Of a stretch of DNA of 64,000 bases, positions 54,947 to 63,039 are shown in pieces (position 1 is the stretch's first letter; each line of letters starts with the position of its first letter). The stretch covers positions 1,364,001 through 1,428,000 of the forward strand of contig NZ_CP021744.1 of the NCBI RefSeq assembly GCF_002192455.1. The letters are read 5' to 3'. Below the pieces are notes generated by a model. It saw only the letters and a list, made by a program, of their open reading frames with translations. It was not told the DNA's origin and searched no databases. The translations under genes and the position numbers were made by a program. Source of the stretch: Streptomyces albireticuli (GTDB taxonomy: Bacteria > Actinomycetota > Actinomycetes > Streptomycetales > Streptomycetaceae).

Positions 54947-56161
54947 ATGAACGACCGGCACACCCCGCCCCCGCACCCGGCCGGATCCGCGTCCGGCCCC
55001 GCCCCGGCGTTCGGCATCGCCGACCCGGAGGAGTTCGGCCGGGGCGTCTTCCACGAACGCCATCCCGCTCTGGTCCAGCGGCTCTGCGACAGCAACCCCT
55101 ACGGTCCCGGGCAGCGGTCCCGGCTCCAGGAACTGCTGGCGGAGTCGGCCTCGGACACCGCCGTCGTCCGGCCTCCTGAGGAGACGACGCCGGGCCGGGC
55201 GCGGTGGCTGGAGTGGGGCCGGGAGTACTTCGGCAGGCCCTGGCGCGAGGTGCCGTTCCTCTGGGCCGAGAGCTACTTCTACCTGCGGCTCCTGGAGTGC
55301 GTCGGGTACTTCACCCCCGGGCCGTGGCAGGGGGTGGACCCGTTCGCCCCCATGAAGGCCGCCGAGCTGGCCGATCCCGCGCTGGAGGCGGACACCGCGT
55401 GGCTGGACGGGCTGGACCGCTCCGAGCCGGCCGGGGCGTTCCGCACCCTGCTGCTGGCCTCCCTGTACGGCAACCGCGCCGATCTCGGCTTCCGGCTGGT
55501 GCGCGACGGCGGCGCCGAGGAGGGCGTCCCCTTGCTCGCCGACGACGGCGAGGCGCTGTGGCGGCACCTGAGCGGGCGGCCCCCGGGCGACGTCCACGTG
55601 ATCCTGGACAACGCGGGGCGCGAGCTCCTCGCCGACCTGCTGCTCGCCGACCACCTGCTGCTGACGCGGCGGGCGGAGTCGGTCGTCCTGCACGTCAAGC
55701 CGCGGCCCTACTTCGTCTCCGACGCGGTCACCACGGACGTACGGGACTGCCTGGTGCGGCTGGCCTCCTTCGACGGCGAGGCGGGTAAGGCCGCGGGACG
55801 GCTGCGGGAGGCGGCGGCCCTCGGGCGGCTGCGCGTGGAGGGCGACGACTTCTTCTGCTCCCCGCTCGGTTTCGGCGAACTGCCCGACGGGCTACGGGCG
55901 GCGCTCTCGCCGGCCGCGCTGTGCGTGTTCAAGGGGGACCTCAACTACCGGCGTCTGGTGGGCGACCGGGCCTGGCCCGCGACGCGGCCGTTCGCGGAGG
56001 CGGTCGCGGGGGTGCCGGGTCCGCTCGTCGCGCTGCGCACGCTGAAGTCGGACGTGGTGGTCGGGCTCCGGCGGGAGACCGTGGAGCGGATGGACGCGGC
56101 GCGGCCGGGGTGGCGCACCGACGGGTCGCAGGCGCTGGTGCAGGCGCGGCTGGAGAACTGA
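54947..56161 (+). CDS. DUF89/ARMT1-like damage-control phosphatase
   Basis: This 404-residue protein has WGREYFGRPWREVPFLWAES, YFYLRLLECVGYF, VILDNAGRELLADLLLADHL (the Asp-Asn metal site), LHVKPRPYFVSDA and VFKGDLNYRRLVGD, all hallmarks of the DUF89 family. These are metal-dependent phosphatases that act on damaged phospho-metabolites. It is divergent from the membrane phosphodiesterase, so they share a promoter region. Confidence 0.85.
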   Translation: MNDRHTPPPHPAGSASGPAPAFGIADPEEFGRGVFHERHPALVQRLCDSNPYGPGQRSRLQELLAESASDTAVVRPPEETTPGRARWLEWGREYFGRPWREVPFLWAESYFYLRLLECVGYFTPGPWQGVDPFAPMKAAELADPALEADTAWLDGLDRSEPAGAFRTLLLASLYGNRADLGFRLVRDGGAEEGVPLLADDGEALWRHLSGRPPGDVHVILDNAGRELLADLLLADHLLLTRRAESVVLHVKPRPYFVSDAVTTDVRDCLVRLASFDGEAGKAAGRLREAAALGRLRVEGDDFFCSPLGFGELPDGLRAALSPAALCVFKGDLNYRRLVGDRAWPATRPFAEAVAGVPGPLVALRTLKSDVVVGLRRETVERMDAARPGWRTDGSQALVQARLEN

Positions 56162-56312
56162 GCCCCCAGGAAGGGCGGACCTATCGATTCCGCATGGCCC
56201 GGCGCCGCCGTACGGGCCGGGCGTTTGCCGGCGTTTGTCACGGATCTGGCTTTCACCACCGACCCTGCCGTCCCAGGGCTTTCACCCCGCCCCGGCTGGG
56301 CAGGATGCCGGC

Positions 56313-56845
56313 ATGACCACCCTTCGTACCCCTCGACTGACGCTGCGCCGCTGGCGCGAGGACGACCTCGGACCCATGGCCGACATCCACGCCGACCCGG
56401 AGGTGATGCGCTGGATCGCCGACGGCTCGGTGCTGGACCGGGAGGAGACGGCGGCGGCCGTCGCGCGGTGGGAGCGGGAGTGGGAGGAACGCGGGGTCGG
56501 GCTGTTCGCGGTGGAGGTGCGGGAGACAGGGCGGCTGGCCGGGTTCGCGGGGCTGTCCGTGCCGGAGTACCTGCCGGAGATCCTCCCGGCGGTGGAGATC
56601 GGCTGGCGGCTCGGCCGTGCCCACTGGGGCAGGGCCTGGCCACCGAGGCCGCGCGGGCGGTGCTGGACTTCGCGCTGCGGGACCGCGGTCTGGGCCGGGT
56701 GGTGAGCGTGCACCAGGTCGGCAACGACTCCTCCGCGAAGATCATGCGCAAGCTCGGGATGCGGCAGGACCGTGTGGCGACGGATCCGGTGCACGGGGTG
56801 GCCAGATGTGTCCACGTCATCGAGGTGGTGGGGAGCCGCCCGTAA
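56313..56845 (+). pseudogene. GNAT acetyltransferase, single-base frameshift
   Basis: The ATG at 56313 starts TTLRTPRLTLRRWREDDLGP, a typical RimJ-like GNAT, and runs well to EIGWRLGRAHWG. It then derails. Shifting one base at the G run near 56625-56630 continues QGLATEAARAVLDFALRDRG and VHQVGNDSSAKIMRKLGMRQ to a natural stop at 56845. QGxAT is the acetyl-CoA loop, so the restored protein of about 177 residues is a complete GNAT. The lesion is a missing G in a G run. Confidence 0.85.
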
Positions 56846-56879
56846 GGTGGGAGACACGGACGAGTCCTGGAGGTGCCCG

Positions 56880-57662
56880 GTGCCGGTGGAGATCACCTGG
56901 TGGGGGCATGCCACCGTGACGGTGGAGGACTCGGGTACGCGCGTGCTGACCGATCCGCTGTTCGTCCGGCGGCTGGCGCATCTGCGCCGCCGCCGGGGCG
57001 CGGTCCCGCCGCCGGTGGCGGCCGTCGCGGACGTCGTCCTCGTCTCGCACCTGCACGCGGACCATCTGCACCTGCCCTCCCTGGCCCGGCTCGCCCCCGG
57101 TACGCGCCTGGTGGTGCCCCGGGGCGCGCCGGCCGCGGTGCCGGGCCTGGGCAGGCTGGCCGCCGCGCGGGGCCTGCGGATCAGCGAGGCGGTCCCCGGG
57201 GACGTGGTGCGGTGCGGAGAGGTGCGGATACGGGCGGTGCGCGCGGAGCACGACGGGCGCAGGCTGCCGTACGGGCCGCACCGGGTGCCGGCGCTCGGCT
57301 ATGTGGTGCACGGCGAGGCGGCGACGTACTTCGCCGGGGACACGGGCTGGTTCGAGGACATGGCGGACGAGGTGGGCACGGTGGACGTGGCGCTGCTGCC
57401 GGTCGGCGGCTGGGGCCCGTTCCTGGGCCACGGCCACCTGGACGCGGGCCGGGCGGCGCGGGCCCTGGCCCGGCTCGGGGCACCGGCGGCGGTGCCGGTG
57501 CACTACGGCACGTACTGGCCGATCGGCATGGACGGGGTGCGGCCGCACGAATTCCACGCGCCGGGCGAGGAGTTCGTCCGCCTCGCGGGACGGCTCGCGC
57601 CGAAGGCCACGGTGCACCGGCTGGGTCACGGCGAGTCCGTGCGGCCGCTGGGGGCGGTGTGA
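56880..57662 (+). CDS. Metallo-beta-lactamase-fold hydrolase
   Basis: This 260-residue UlaG-like protein has a GTG at 56880 with GGAGG upstream. Motifs: WWGHATVTVED, VSHLHADHLHL (HxHxDH), YFAGDTGWF and VHYGTYWP. Such enzymes bind two metal ions; the substrate is unknown. It is coupled to the DedA gene by a GTGA overlap. Confidence 0.85.
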   Translation: MPVEITWWGHATVTVEDSGTRVLTDPLFVRRLAHLRRRRGAVPPPVAAVADVVLVSHLHADHLHLPSLARLAPGTRLVVPRGAPAAVPGLGRLAAARGLRISEAVPGDVVRCGEVRIRAVRAEHDGRRLPYGPHRVPALGYVVHGEAATYFAGDTGWFEDMADEVGTVDVALLPVGGWGPFLGHGHLDAGRAARALARLGAPAAVPVHYGTYWPIGMDGVRPHEFHAPGEEFVRLAGRLAPKATVHRLGHGESVRPLGAV

Positions 57663-58276
57663 TCGTTCCGCTCGCCGAGGCGGTGACCCGGGCGGTACCG
57701 CCGGAGTCGACCCAGCAGGCCGTCGGCTACCCGTCGTTGTTCCTGCTGGTCGCGCTGGGTGCCCTGGTGCCGGTGGTACCGACGGGCGCGGTGGTGAGCT
57801 CGGCGGCCGTGGTGGCCTTCCACCAGAGCTCGCCGTTCTCCCTGCTGTGGGTGTTCCTGGCCGCCTCGTCCGCCGCCTTCCTGGGCGACATGGCCCTGTA
57901 CGGCCTCGGCCGGCGCGGTGTCGCCTCCCGCAACGGCTCCCGCTGGCTCGACCGCCTCCGCGACCGCGCCTCCCCCGAACACCTGGCCCGGGCCCGCACG
58001 AAACTCGACGAACACGGGGTGACGGTCCTCGTCCTGTCCCGCCTCCTCCCGGCGGGCCGCATCCCCGTCATGCTGGCCTGCCTCCTCTCCCGCGTCCCCC
58101 CGTCCCGCTTCGCCCGCGGCGACGCCCCGGCCTGCCTGGCCTGGGCGGCGACGTACCAGGTCATCGGCGTCCTCGGCGGCTCGCTCTTCGCCCGGCCGTG
58201 GCAGGGAGTGGTGGCGGCGGTGGCGGTCACGGTGCTGGTGGGGGCGGTGCCTTCGGTGTGGCGGCGGGTGCGGTGA
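57659..58276 (+). CDS. DedA/VTT-family membrane protein
   Basis: This 205-residue protein has several membrane segments (SLFLLVALGALVPVVPTGAV, FSLLWVFLAASSAAFLGDMA) and the VTT-type motif LSRLLPAGRIPVMLACLLS. DedA proteins act in lipid-carrier or membrane homeostasis. GTG start overlaps the hydrolase stop. Confidence 0.8.
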   Translation: MIVPLAEAVTRAVPPESTQQAVGYPSLFLLVALGALVPVVPTGAVVSSAAVVAFHQSSPFSLLWVFLAASSAAFLGDMALYGLGRRGVASRNGSRWLDRLRDRASPEHLARARTKLDEHGVTVLVLSRLLPAGRIPVMLACLLSRVPPSRFARGDAPACLAWAATYQVIGVLGGSLFARPWQGVVAAVAVTVLVGAVPSVWRRVR

Positions 58277-58298
58277 CGGGCCGCGCCCGTCGGTGGGC

Positions 58299-58670
58299 TC
58301 AGAGGTCGTCGGCGGTGCCGTCGACGGCGGGGCCGTAGCCGGGCTGGAGGTTGGCGACGATCAGGTCGATGGCCTCCTCGATCGTGTCCGGTTCACCGAT
58401 GATGCCACCGTGACCGAAATGGACGATGGTGTATCCGCCCCCGGAGCGCCGGAAAAGGGCGGGAACATCACGGGTCCACGGGGACCGGGTGCAGCGGCTC
58501 AGCTGGAGGGAGCCGTGGCTGACCGTCGGGGACAGCACCCGGAGCCGCGGATGGGCGTGCGCCGCCCGCACCATTTCGGGGGAGATCAGCCTCTCCTCCA
58601 TGGACAGCATGCGCAGCCATTCGAGGGCCACCGTTTCGGCGGCCGCGGAGTCGGCTTCTTGTGGGGACAT
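58299..58670 (-). CDS. DUF6193-like protein
   Basis: This 123-residue protein has LRVLSPTVSHGSLQLSRCT, SPWTRDVPALFRRSGGGYTI and IEEAIDLIVANLQPGY, the pattern of the actinomycete DUF6193 family. AGGAATT lies before the ATG. It is next to a CpnT-like protein and could be its partner, though that is inference. Confidence 0.65.
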   Translation of the reverse strand: MSPQEADSAAAETVALEWLRMLSMEERLISPEMVRAAHAHPRLRVLSPTVSHGSLQLSRCTRSPWTRDVPALFRRSGGGYTIVHFGHGGIIGEPDTIEEAIDLIVANLQPGYGPAVDGTADDL

Positions 58671-58765
58671 GACGAATTCCTATCGAGCGGATCGGCACGA
58701 AGATCGGCAGGCCCGGGCGGCCGGGCACCGATCACCGCCTGCGCCGCCGCTGGCCGGCCGGCGGC

Positions 58766-59400
58766 TCAGGCCTGTAGTCCGGTTCGAGTTCGGGGATGTT
58801 CGGCTGCGGCACATTCGGGATGTGCTGGTTGTCGGAGTACCAGCGGCTGGACGACGAGGTCGGCCGCGATGCCCTCCAGGGCCGCGACGGCGGGCTCCGC
58901 CATGGCCGCGACGAGGTAGCCGACCGCCTCCTTCATGGCGCCCTTGATCAGGCGCTTGACGGCCTCCTGCGTGATCCGGACGGCCCCGGCACCCAGCAGC
59001 ATCGACAACCCGCCGGTCACGGGTATCAGGGAGAGCGCGACCCCGGTCTCCTCGGCGAGGATCCCGAGCTGGACCAGGGACGAGGCCTTCATCGTGGCAA
59101 CCGCGGTGGCGGCCGCGTCCAGCGCCCCGGCGATCGTCCGCGCCGCCTTGCCCAGGTCCTTCAGAGGCTTGCCCTGGACCTTGCCCCAGTGGCCCTTGAG
59201 CGCGTCCATCGCCTGCCCGTGACCGGACGACAGCAGTCGCCGCACATGCAGATTCGCCACGTGGGCGTCGTCGTCGATGTCGTCGGCGAATCCCGGAGCG
59301 CGTCCGCCATGTCGCGGTACGCGTCCTCGTCCACGTTCGGCCGGTCCACGCCGATGACGTCCAGCAGTGTGCCGGCCCAGTCGGGCAGCACCACGGCCAC
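58766..59400 (-). pseudogene. CpnT-type WXG100-like N-terminal domain protein, frameshifted
   Basis: A GTG at 59400 starts VVLPDWAGTLLDVIGVDRPN, then EDAYRDMADALR; the frame then derails. One extra G near 59293-59296 restores GFADDIDDDAHVANLHVRRL and continues GHGQAMDALKGHWGKVQG, GALDAAATAVATMKAS, LIPVTGGLSMLLGAGAVRI: the full N-terminal domain found in CpnT and polymorphic toxins. No toxin domain follows; near 58810 another frame reads WYSDNQHIPNVPQPNIPELE, a plausible alternative end at 58732. It is either an orphan N-terminal domain or a product of two indels. Confidence 0.75.
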
Positions 59401-59467
59401 GATCCCGCTCCCCCGTCTTCGCCGCGTTCGCGGCGAAAGATCATTATCGCGGGGGCACGGAAGGGGC

Positions 59468-60493
59468 TCACCGACCCGGCGTCAGCACCCGGGAGCCCCC
59501 GACCGGGAGGTCCCACAGGTTCTCGCGGGGGCGGCCCGTCGTGGCCCAGGCGGCGCGGACGCGGCGGAGGGGTTCGAGCGGGGGTTCCGCGGAGAGGAGG
59601 AAGGTCGACCAGTGCATGGGGGCCATCGCGCGGGCGCCCAGGTCCTGGCAGGCGAGGACGGCCTCCTCGGGGTCGGTGTGGACGGGGCCGAGCATCCAGC
59701 GCGGGTCGTACGCGCCGATGGGCAGCAGGGCCAGGTCGATGCCGGGGTAGCGGTCGCCGATGCGGGAGAACCAGTGGCCGTAGCCGGTGTCACCGGCGAA
59801 GTAGACGCGCTGTCCGCCGGGGGCGGTCAGCACCCAGCCGCCCCACAGCGAGCGGCAGGTGTCGGTGAGGGTGCGCTTGCTCCAGTGGTGGGCGGGGACG
59901 AAGTCGAAGCGGACCGGGCCGGCCGGGCCGGGCAGTTCGACCGCTTCCCACCAGTCGAGCTCGGTGACGCGGGTGAAGCGGCGGCGGCGCGCCCAGCGGG
60001 CGAGGCCGGCGGGCAGCAGCAGCGGGGTGTCGCGGGGCAGCCGCTTGAGGGTGGGCGCGTCGAGGTGGTCGTAGTGGTTGTGGCTGATGACGACGGCGTC
60101 GACGGGCGGCAGGTCCTCCCAGCGGACCCCGACCGGGGTGAGCCGGGGCGGCGTGCCGAGGATCCTGCGGGACCAGACGGGGTCGGTGAGGACGGTGAGG
60201 CCGCCGACGCGCAGCACCCAGCTGGCGTGCCCGGCCCAGGTGACGGCGGTCGTGGCGGCGTCGACCTCGGGCAGCGGGCCGGGCTCGACCGGCAGCGCGG
60301 GGACCTCCCGGAGCGCCTCGGGGCTGGGGCGCAGCCGGCCCTCGCGGGCCAGTCTGGCCAGGGCGCGGACGCCGGGCAGCGGCGCGGTGAGCCGGTCGAC
60401 GAAGGTGCGTGGCCAGACGCGCCGTTCGCCGAGCGGGCGGGGGTCGCCGAGCGGGCGGGGCTCGGCGAGGGAGCGCTCGGTCTGTTCGGTCAT
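59468..60493 (-). CDS. Metallo-beta-lactamase-fold lipid hydrolase-like protein
   Basis: This 341-residue protein resembles NAPE-PLD-like MBL proteins: WAGHASWVLRVGGLTVLTDP, VISHNHYDHLDAPTL (HxHxDH), FDFVPAHHWSKRTLTDTCRS, VYFAGDTGYGHWF and PIGAYDPRWML. The ATG at 60493 is chosen because the frame upstream is Arg/Pro low complexity. Confidence 0.85.
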   Translation of the reverse strand: MTEQTERSLAEPRPLGDPRPLGERRVWPRTFVDRLTAPLPGVRALARLAREGRLRPSPEALREVPALPVEPGPLPEVDAATTAVTWAGHASWVLRVGGLTVLTDPVWSRRILGTPPRLTPVGVRWEDLPPVDAVVISHNHYDHLDAPTLKRLPRDTPLLLPAGLARWARRRRFTRVTELDWWEAVELPGPAGPVRFDFVPAHHWSKRTLTDTCRSLWGGWVLTAPGGQRVYFAGDTGYGHWFSRIGDRYPGIDLALLPIGAYDPRWMLGPVHTDPEEAVLACQDLGARAMAPMHWSTFLLSAEPPLEPLRRVRAAWATTGRPRENLWDLPVGGSRVLTPGR

Positions 60494-60726
60494 CGAGGGG
60501 GCTCCATTCGGTGGGGAACCGGGGCGGTGCGCCGCGCGGCCCCGGGCACCGGCCGGGGCACACGGCCCCGTGCCCGCGCCGTGGCCGGGCCGGACGGGCG
60601 CGGGGCGCCGCGGGCGCGGTCGGGGCGTACGGAACGGCCGGGAGGTACGGCCCGGCCAGGAGTGTCGGTGGTGCCGGGAGTGACGGGGACGCCGGTGCGG
60701 ACGGAAGCGGTCGGCACGACGGTAGG

Positions 60727-61935
60727 TCAGCCCGCCGCGAGCCGGCTGAACGCCGATGCGAATTCGGTCAGTGCCGCGCCGACCTCCGGCAGGGCCAGCG
60801 GATCCGGGCTGTCCAGGGCGCGTTGCCGCTGGTCGTCGGTGGTGCCGAGGAGCGGCGGGGTGGACAGCCGGACCCGGAGGTCGTCGGGGGCGTCGCCGAA
60901 CCGGTGGCCGCCGGGCACGGGGCGGCCCAGAGCCGCGCTGAGGTGGGCCTCCAGCTCCACGGAGTCGGTGATGGCGCGGGCGGCGAGGGCGCCGCGCAGC
61001 TCGCCGAGGTCGGCGTAGAGATAGGGGCCCGCCTCCGGGGGCCGGCTGAGCACACCGAGCTTGTCGAGCCGCTCGCGGGCGGCTGTGGCCAGAGTGGCGT
61101 AGAGCCGCACGGCGGCGGCGGTACGGGCGCGTACGGGCGCGGGTTCGGCGAGGGCGTACGCGGCCGCCTCGGCCACGGGGGGCGGCAGTTCGGCCCGTAC
61201 GGCGGTGAGGGCCGTGGTGACCCTGGCCCGGAGCACCGGGCCGCGGCCGGTGGCGGGGAAGCGGGCCACGGCGACGGGCCAGGCCGTGGGGACGAGGGCG
61301 CCCGCCAGGTCGGTGAGGACGACGACGTCCTCGGGCCACATCTCCGCCGGGCCGAGGAAGACCGTGCCGCCCGGGTCGTGGCGCATGTCGCGCCAGGTCT
61401 CGTCGCTGATGACGGTCAGCCGCTCGGCGATCGCCGCCTCGCACACCTCGCGCAGGAGTTCGGGCGGGGCGACGCTGCCGGTGGGGTCGTCGGCGACGGA
61501 CAGCAGCAGCACCCGGGGCCGGCCGCCCTCGGCACGGATCCGGCGCACCGTCTCCAGCAGCGCGAACGGGTCGGGCACCCCGCCGCACTCGGCCGGTACG
61601 GGCACGTGGAAGGCGGGCCGTCCGGCGAGCCGGGCGAGCGGCGCGTACCAGGCGGCGCAGGGTCTGGTCAGCAGGACGTCGCCGCCCGCCGCGGCGAGCA
61701 GGGCGAGCAGCAGCGGCTGCGCGCCGGGGGCGGCGACGACGTGTCCGGGGTCGGTCGGCAGGCCGCGGCGCGCCCAGTAGCCGCACGCGGCGGCGAGCAG
61801 GCCGAAGCCGCCGCCCGCGGGTTCGGGCTCGCTCCGCGCGGCGGCGCCGGCCAGCCGTGCGGCGAGCTCCGGCAGCACGGGCAGGCCCCGCTCCGGCGCG
61901 GCGCCGGCCGGCAGCGCCGGAAGGCTCGCCTGCAT
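60727..61935 (-). CDS. Aminotransferase-fold protein lacking the PLP lysine
   Basis: This 402-residue fold-type I aminotransferase-like protein has PGAQPLLLALLAAAGGDVLL, LSVADDPTGSVAPPELLREV (NPTG equivalent DPTG), VISDETWRDM and a C-terminal Arg (LRVRLSTPPLL). At the position of the Schiff-base lysine (normally SxSK) it reads VVVLTDLAGALVPTAW, with no lysine. It is therefore probably non-catalytic or regulatory, or binds PLP-like ligands differently. Confidence 0.7.
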   Translation of the reverse strand: MQASLPALPAGAAPERGLPVLPELAARLAGAAARSEPEPAGGGFGLLAAACGYWARRGLPTDPGHVVAAPGAQPLLLALLAAAGGDVLLTRPCAAWYAPLARLAGRPAFHVPVPAECGGVPDPFALLETVRRIRAEGGRPRVLLLSVADDPTGSVAPPELLREVCEAAIAERLTVISDETWRDMRHDPGGTVFLGPAEMWPEDVVVLTDLAGALVPTAWPVAVARFPATGRGPVLRARVTTALTAVRAELPPPVAEAAAYALAEPAPVRARTAAAVRLYATLATAARERLDKLGVLSRPPEAGPYLYADLGELRGALAARAITDSVELEAHLSAALGRPVPGGHRFGDAPDDLRVRLSTPPLLGTTDDQRQRALDSPDPLALPEVGAALTEFASAFSRLAAG

Positions 61936-62038
61936 CTGTCCGTACCTCCGCCCGCGTCCGTCCTGCGTCCACCTTCGCAGATCATGGGTGGCGCGGCGGT
62001 GCGACACGGGCCGGGAGGGTGAGCGTCGGCCGGGCGGC

Positions 62039-62905
62039 TCAGACGCGGCCGAGGGCCCGTTCGAGGCCCTGGCCACGGGTGGCGATCACGGTGTCGGCCA
62101 CGTCGGCGAGCCTGAGGTTGGCGTGCTGGGAGTGCCGGCGCAGCACCGCGAGGGCCTCGTCGGCGTCGCAGCCCAGGACGCACATGACGATGCCGCGGGC
62201 CTGGTCGACGGCGGGGCGGCGGCGCAGCGCCGTGTCGAGCTGGTCGACCTCGGCGAGGGCGGCGCGGTAGCGGCGGTCGCGGTCGAAGCCGGAGGCGGCG
62301 AGGTCGCCCAGTTCCTCGGCGGCGCCGCGGCAGGGGGCGTCCAGGCAGCCGGGGCGGAAGCCGTAGACCGTCAGCGTCAGGTCCAGGGCGTCGCGGCGGA
62401 AGACGAGCGTGGCGCTGGAGCGCAGGCCCGCGTCGAGGGCCCTGGCCCGGTAGCGCGGCCAGCGGTGGTCGTGCAGCAGGTCCTCGGCGGTGGCGGGGGC
62501 ACCGGAGCCGAGGGCCTCGGGCACCGGGCCCTCGCCGGCCTCCAGTTGGGCGGCGACGAGCGCGGACAGGTCGGGGTGGGTGGCGGCCGTGCACGGCTCG
62601 GGTTCCTCGTCGGTGAACGCGGTGGTGCTGGCGCCGCAGCTGTCGGGGGCGCAGCGCACGGCGCGTTCGACGAGGCGGGCGAGGCCGCGGCCGAGGGTGG
62701 GCACGGCGTCGGCGGCGGTACCGGCCTCGGCCGCGCCGGGGGCGCCGGTACGGCCGGGCGCCGGACCGGCCGTCGGGTCCGGCAGCGGCCCGGACCACGC
62801 CTCGGACCACGCCTCGGGCCTCGGACCGGGCCCGGGGCCGCGCCTCGGGCCGGACATCGGGCCGGACATGGGATCGGGCATCGGATCGGGCTTCAGGTCC
62901 GGCAT
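62039..62905 (-). CDS. ANTAR-domain regulator with GAF-like region
   Basis: This 288-residue protein has residues 1-60 as low-complexity Pro/Asp/Met/Gly repeats (PDPMPDPMSGPMSGP); the middle resembles a GAF sensor. Residues about 215-280 form an ANTAR RNA-binding domain (LDTALRRRPAVDQARGIVMC, then ADEALAVLRRHSQHANL). ANTAR proteins act as transcription antiterminators. AAGGAG lies before the ATG at 62905. Divergent from the PAS-type gene. Confidence 0.8.
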   Translation of the reverse strand: MPDLKPDPMPDPMSGPMSGPRRGPGPGPRPEAWSEAWSGPLPDPTAGPAPGRTGAPGAAEAGTAADAVPTLGRGLARLVERAVRCAPDSCGASTTAFTDEEPEPCTAATHPDLSALVAAQLEAGEGPVPEALGSGAPATAEDLLHDHRWPRYRARALDAGLRSSATLVFRRDALDLTLTVYGFRPGCLDAPCRGAAEELGDLAASGFDRDRRYRAALAEVDQLDTALRRRPAVDQARGIVMCVLGCDADEALAVLRRHSQHANLRLADVADTVIATRGQGLERALGRV

Positions 62906-63039
62906 GGGCCACAACTCCTTCGGTCCGGGGGGTCCGGGCGGCCCGCGCCCTCCTGTGTTCCGGCTGCCCGGCCCCGCCGCCGGGAAACAACCGGCGGTAA
63001 GCGGAGTGCCCCGTGGGGTGCGGGGGTTACCGTGTGCGC

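Noticed and set aside
59468..61972. 834-residue version of the MBL protein
   Set aside because: The extra N-terminal 490 residues are Arg/Pro/Ala low complexity and antisense to nothing functional; the natural ATG is at 60493.
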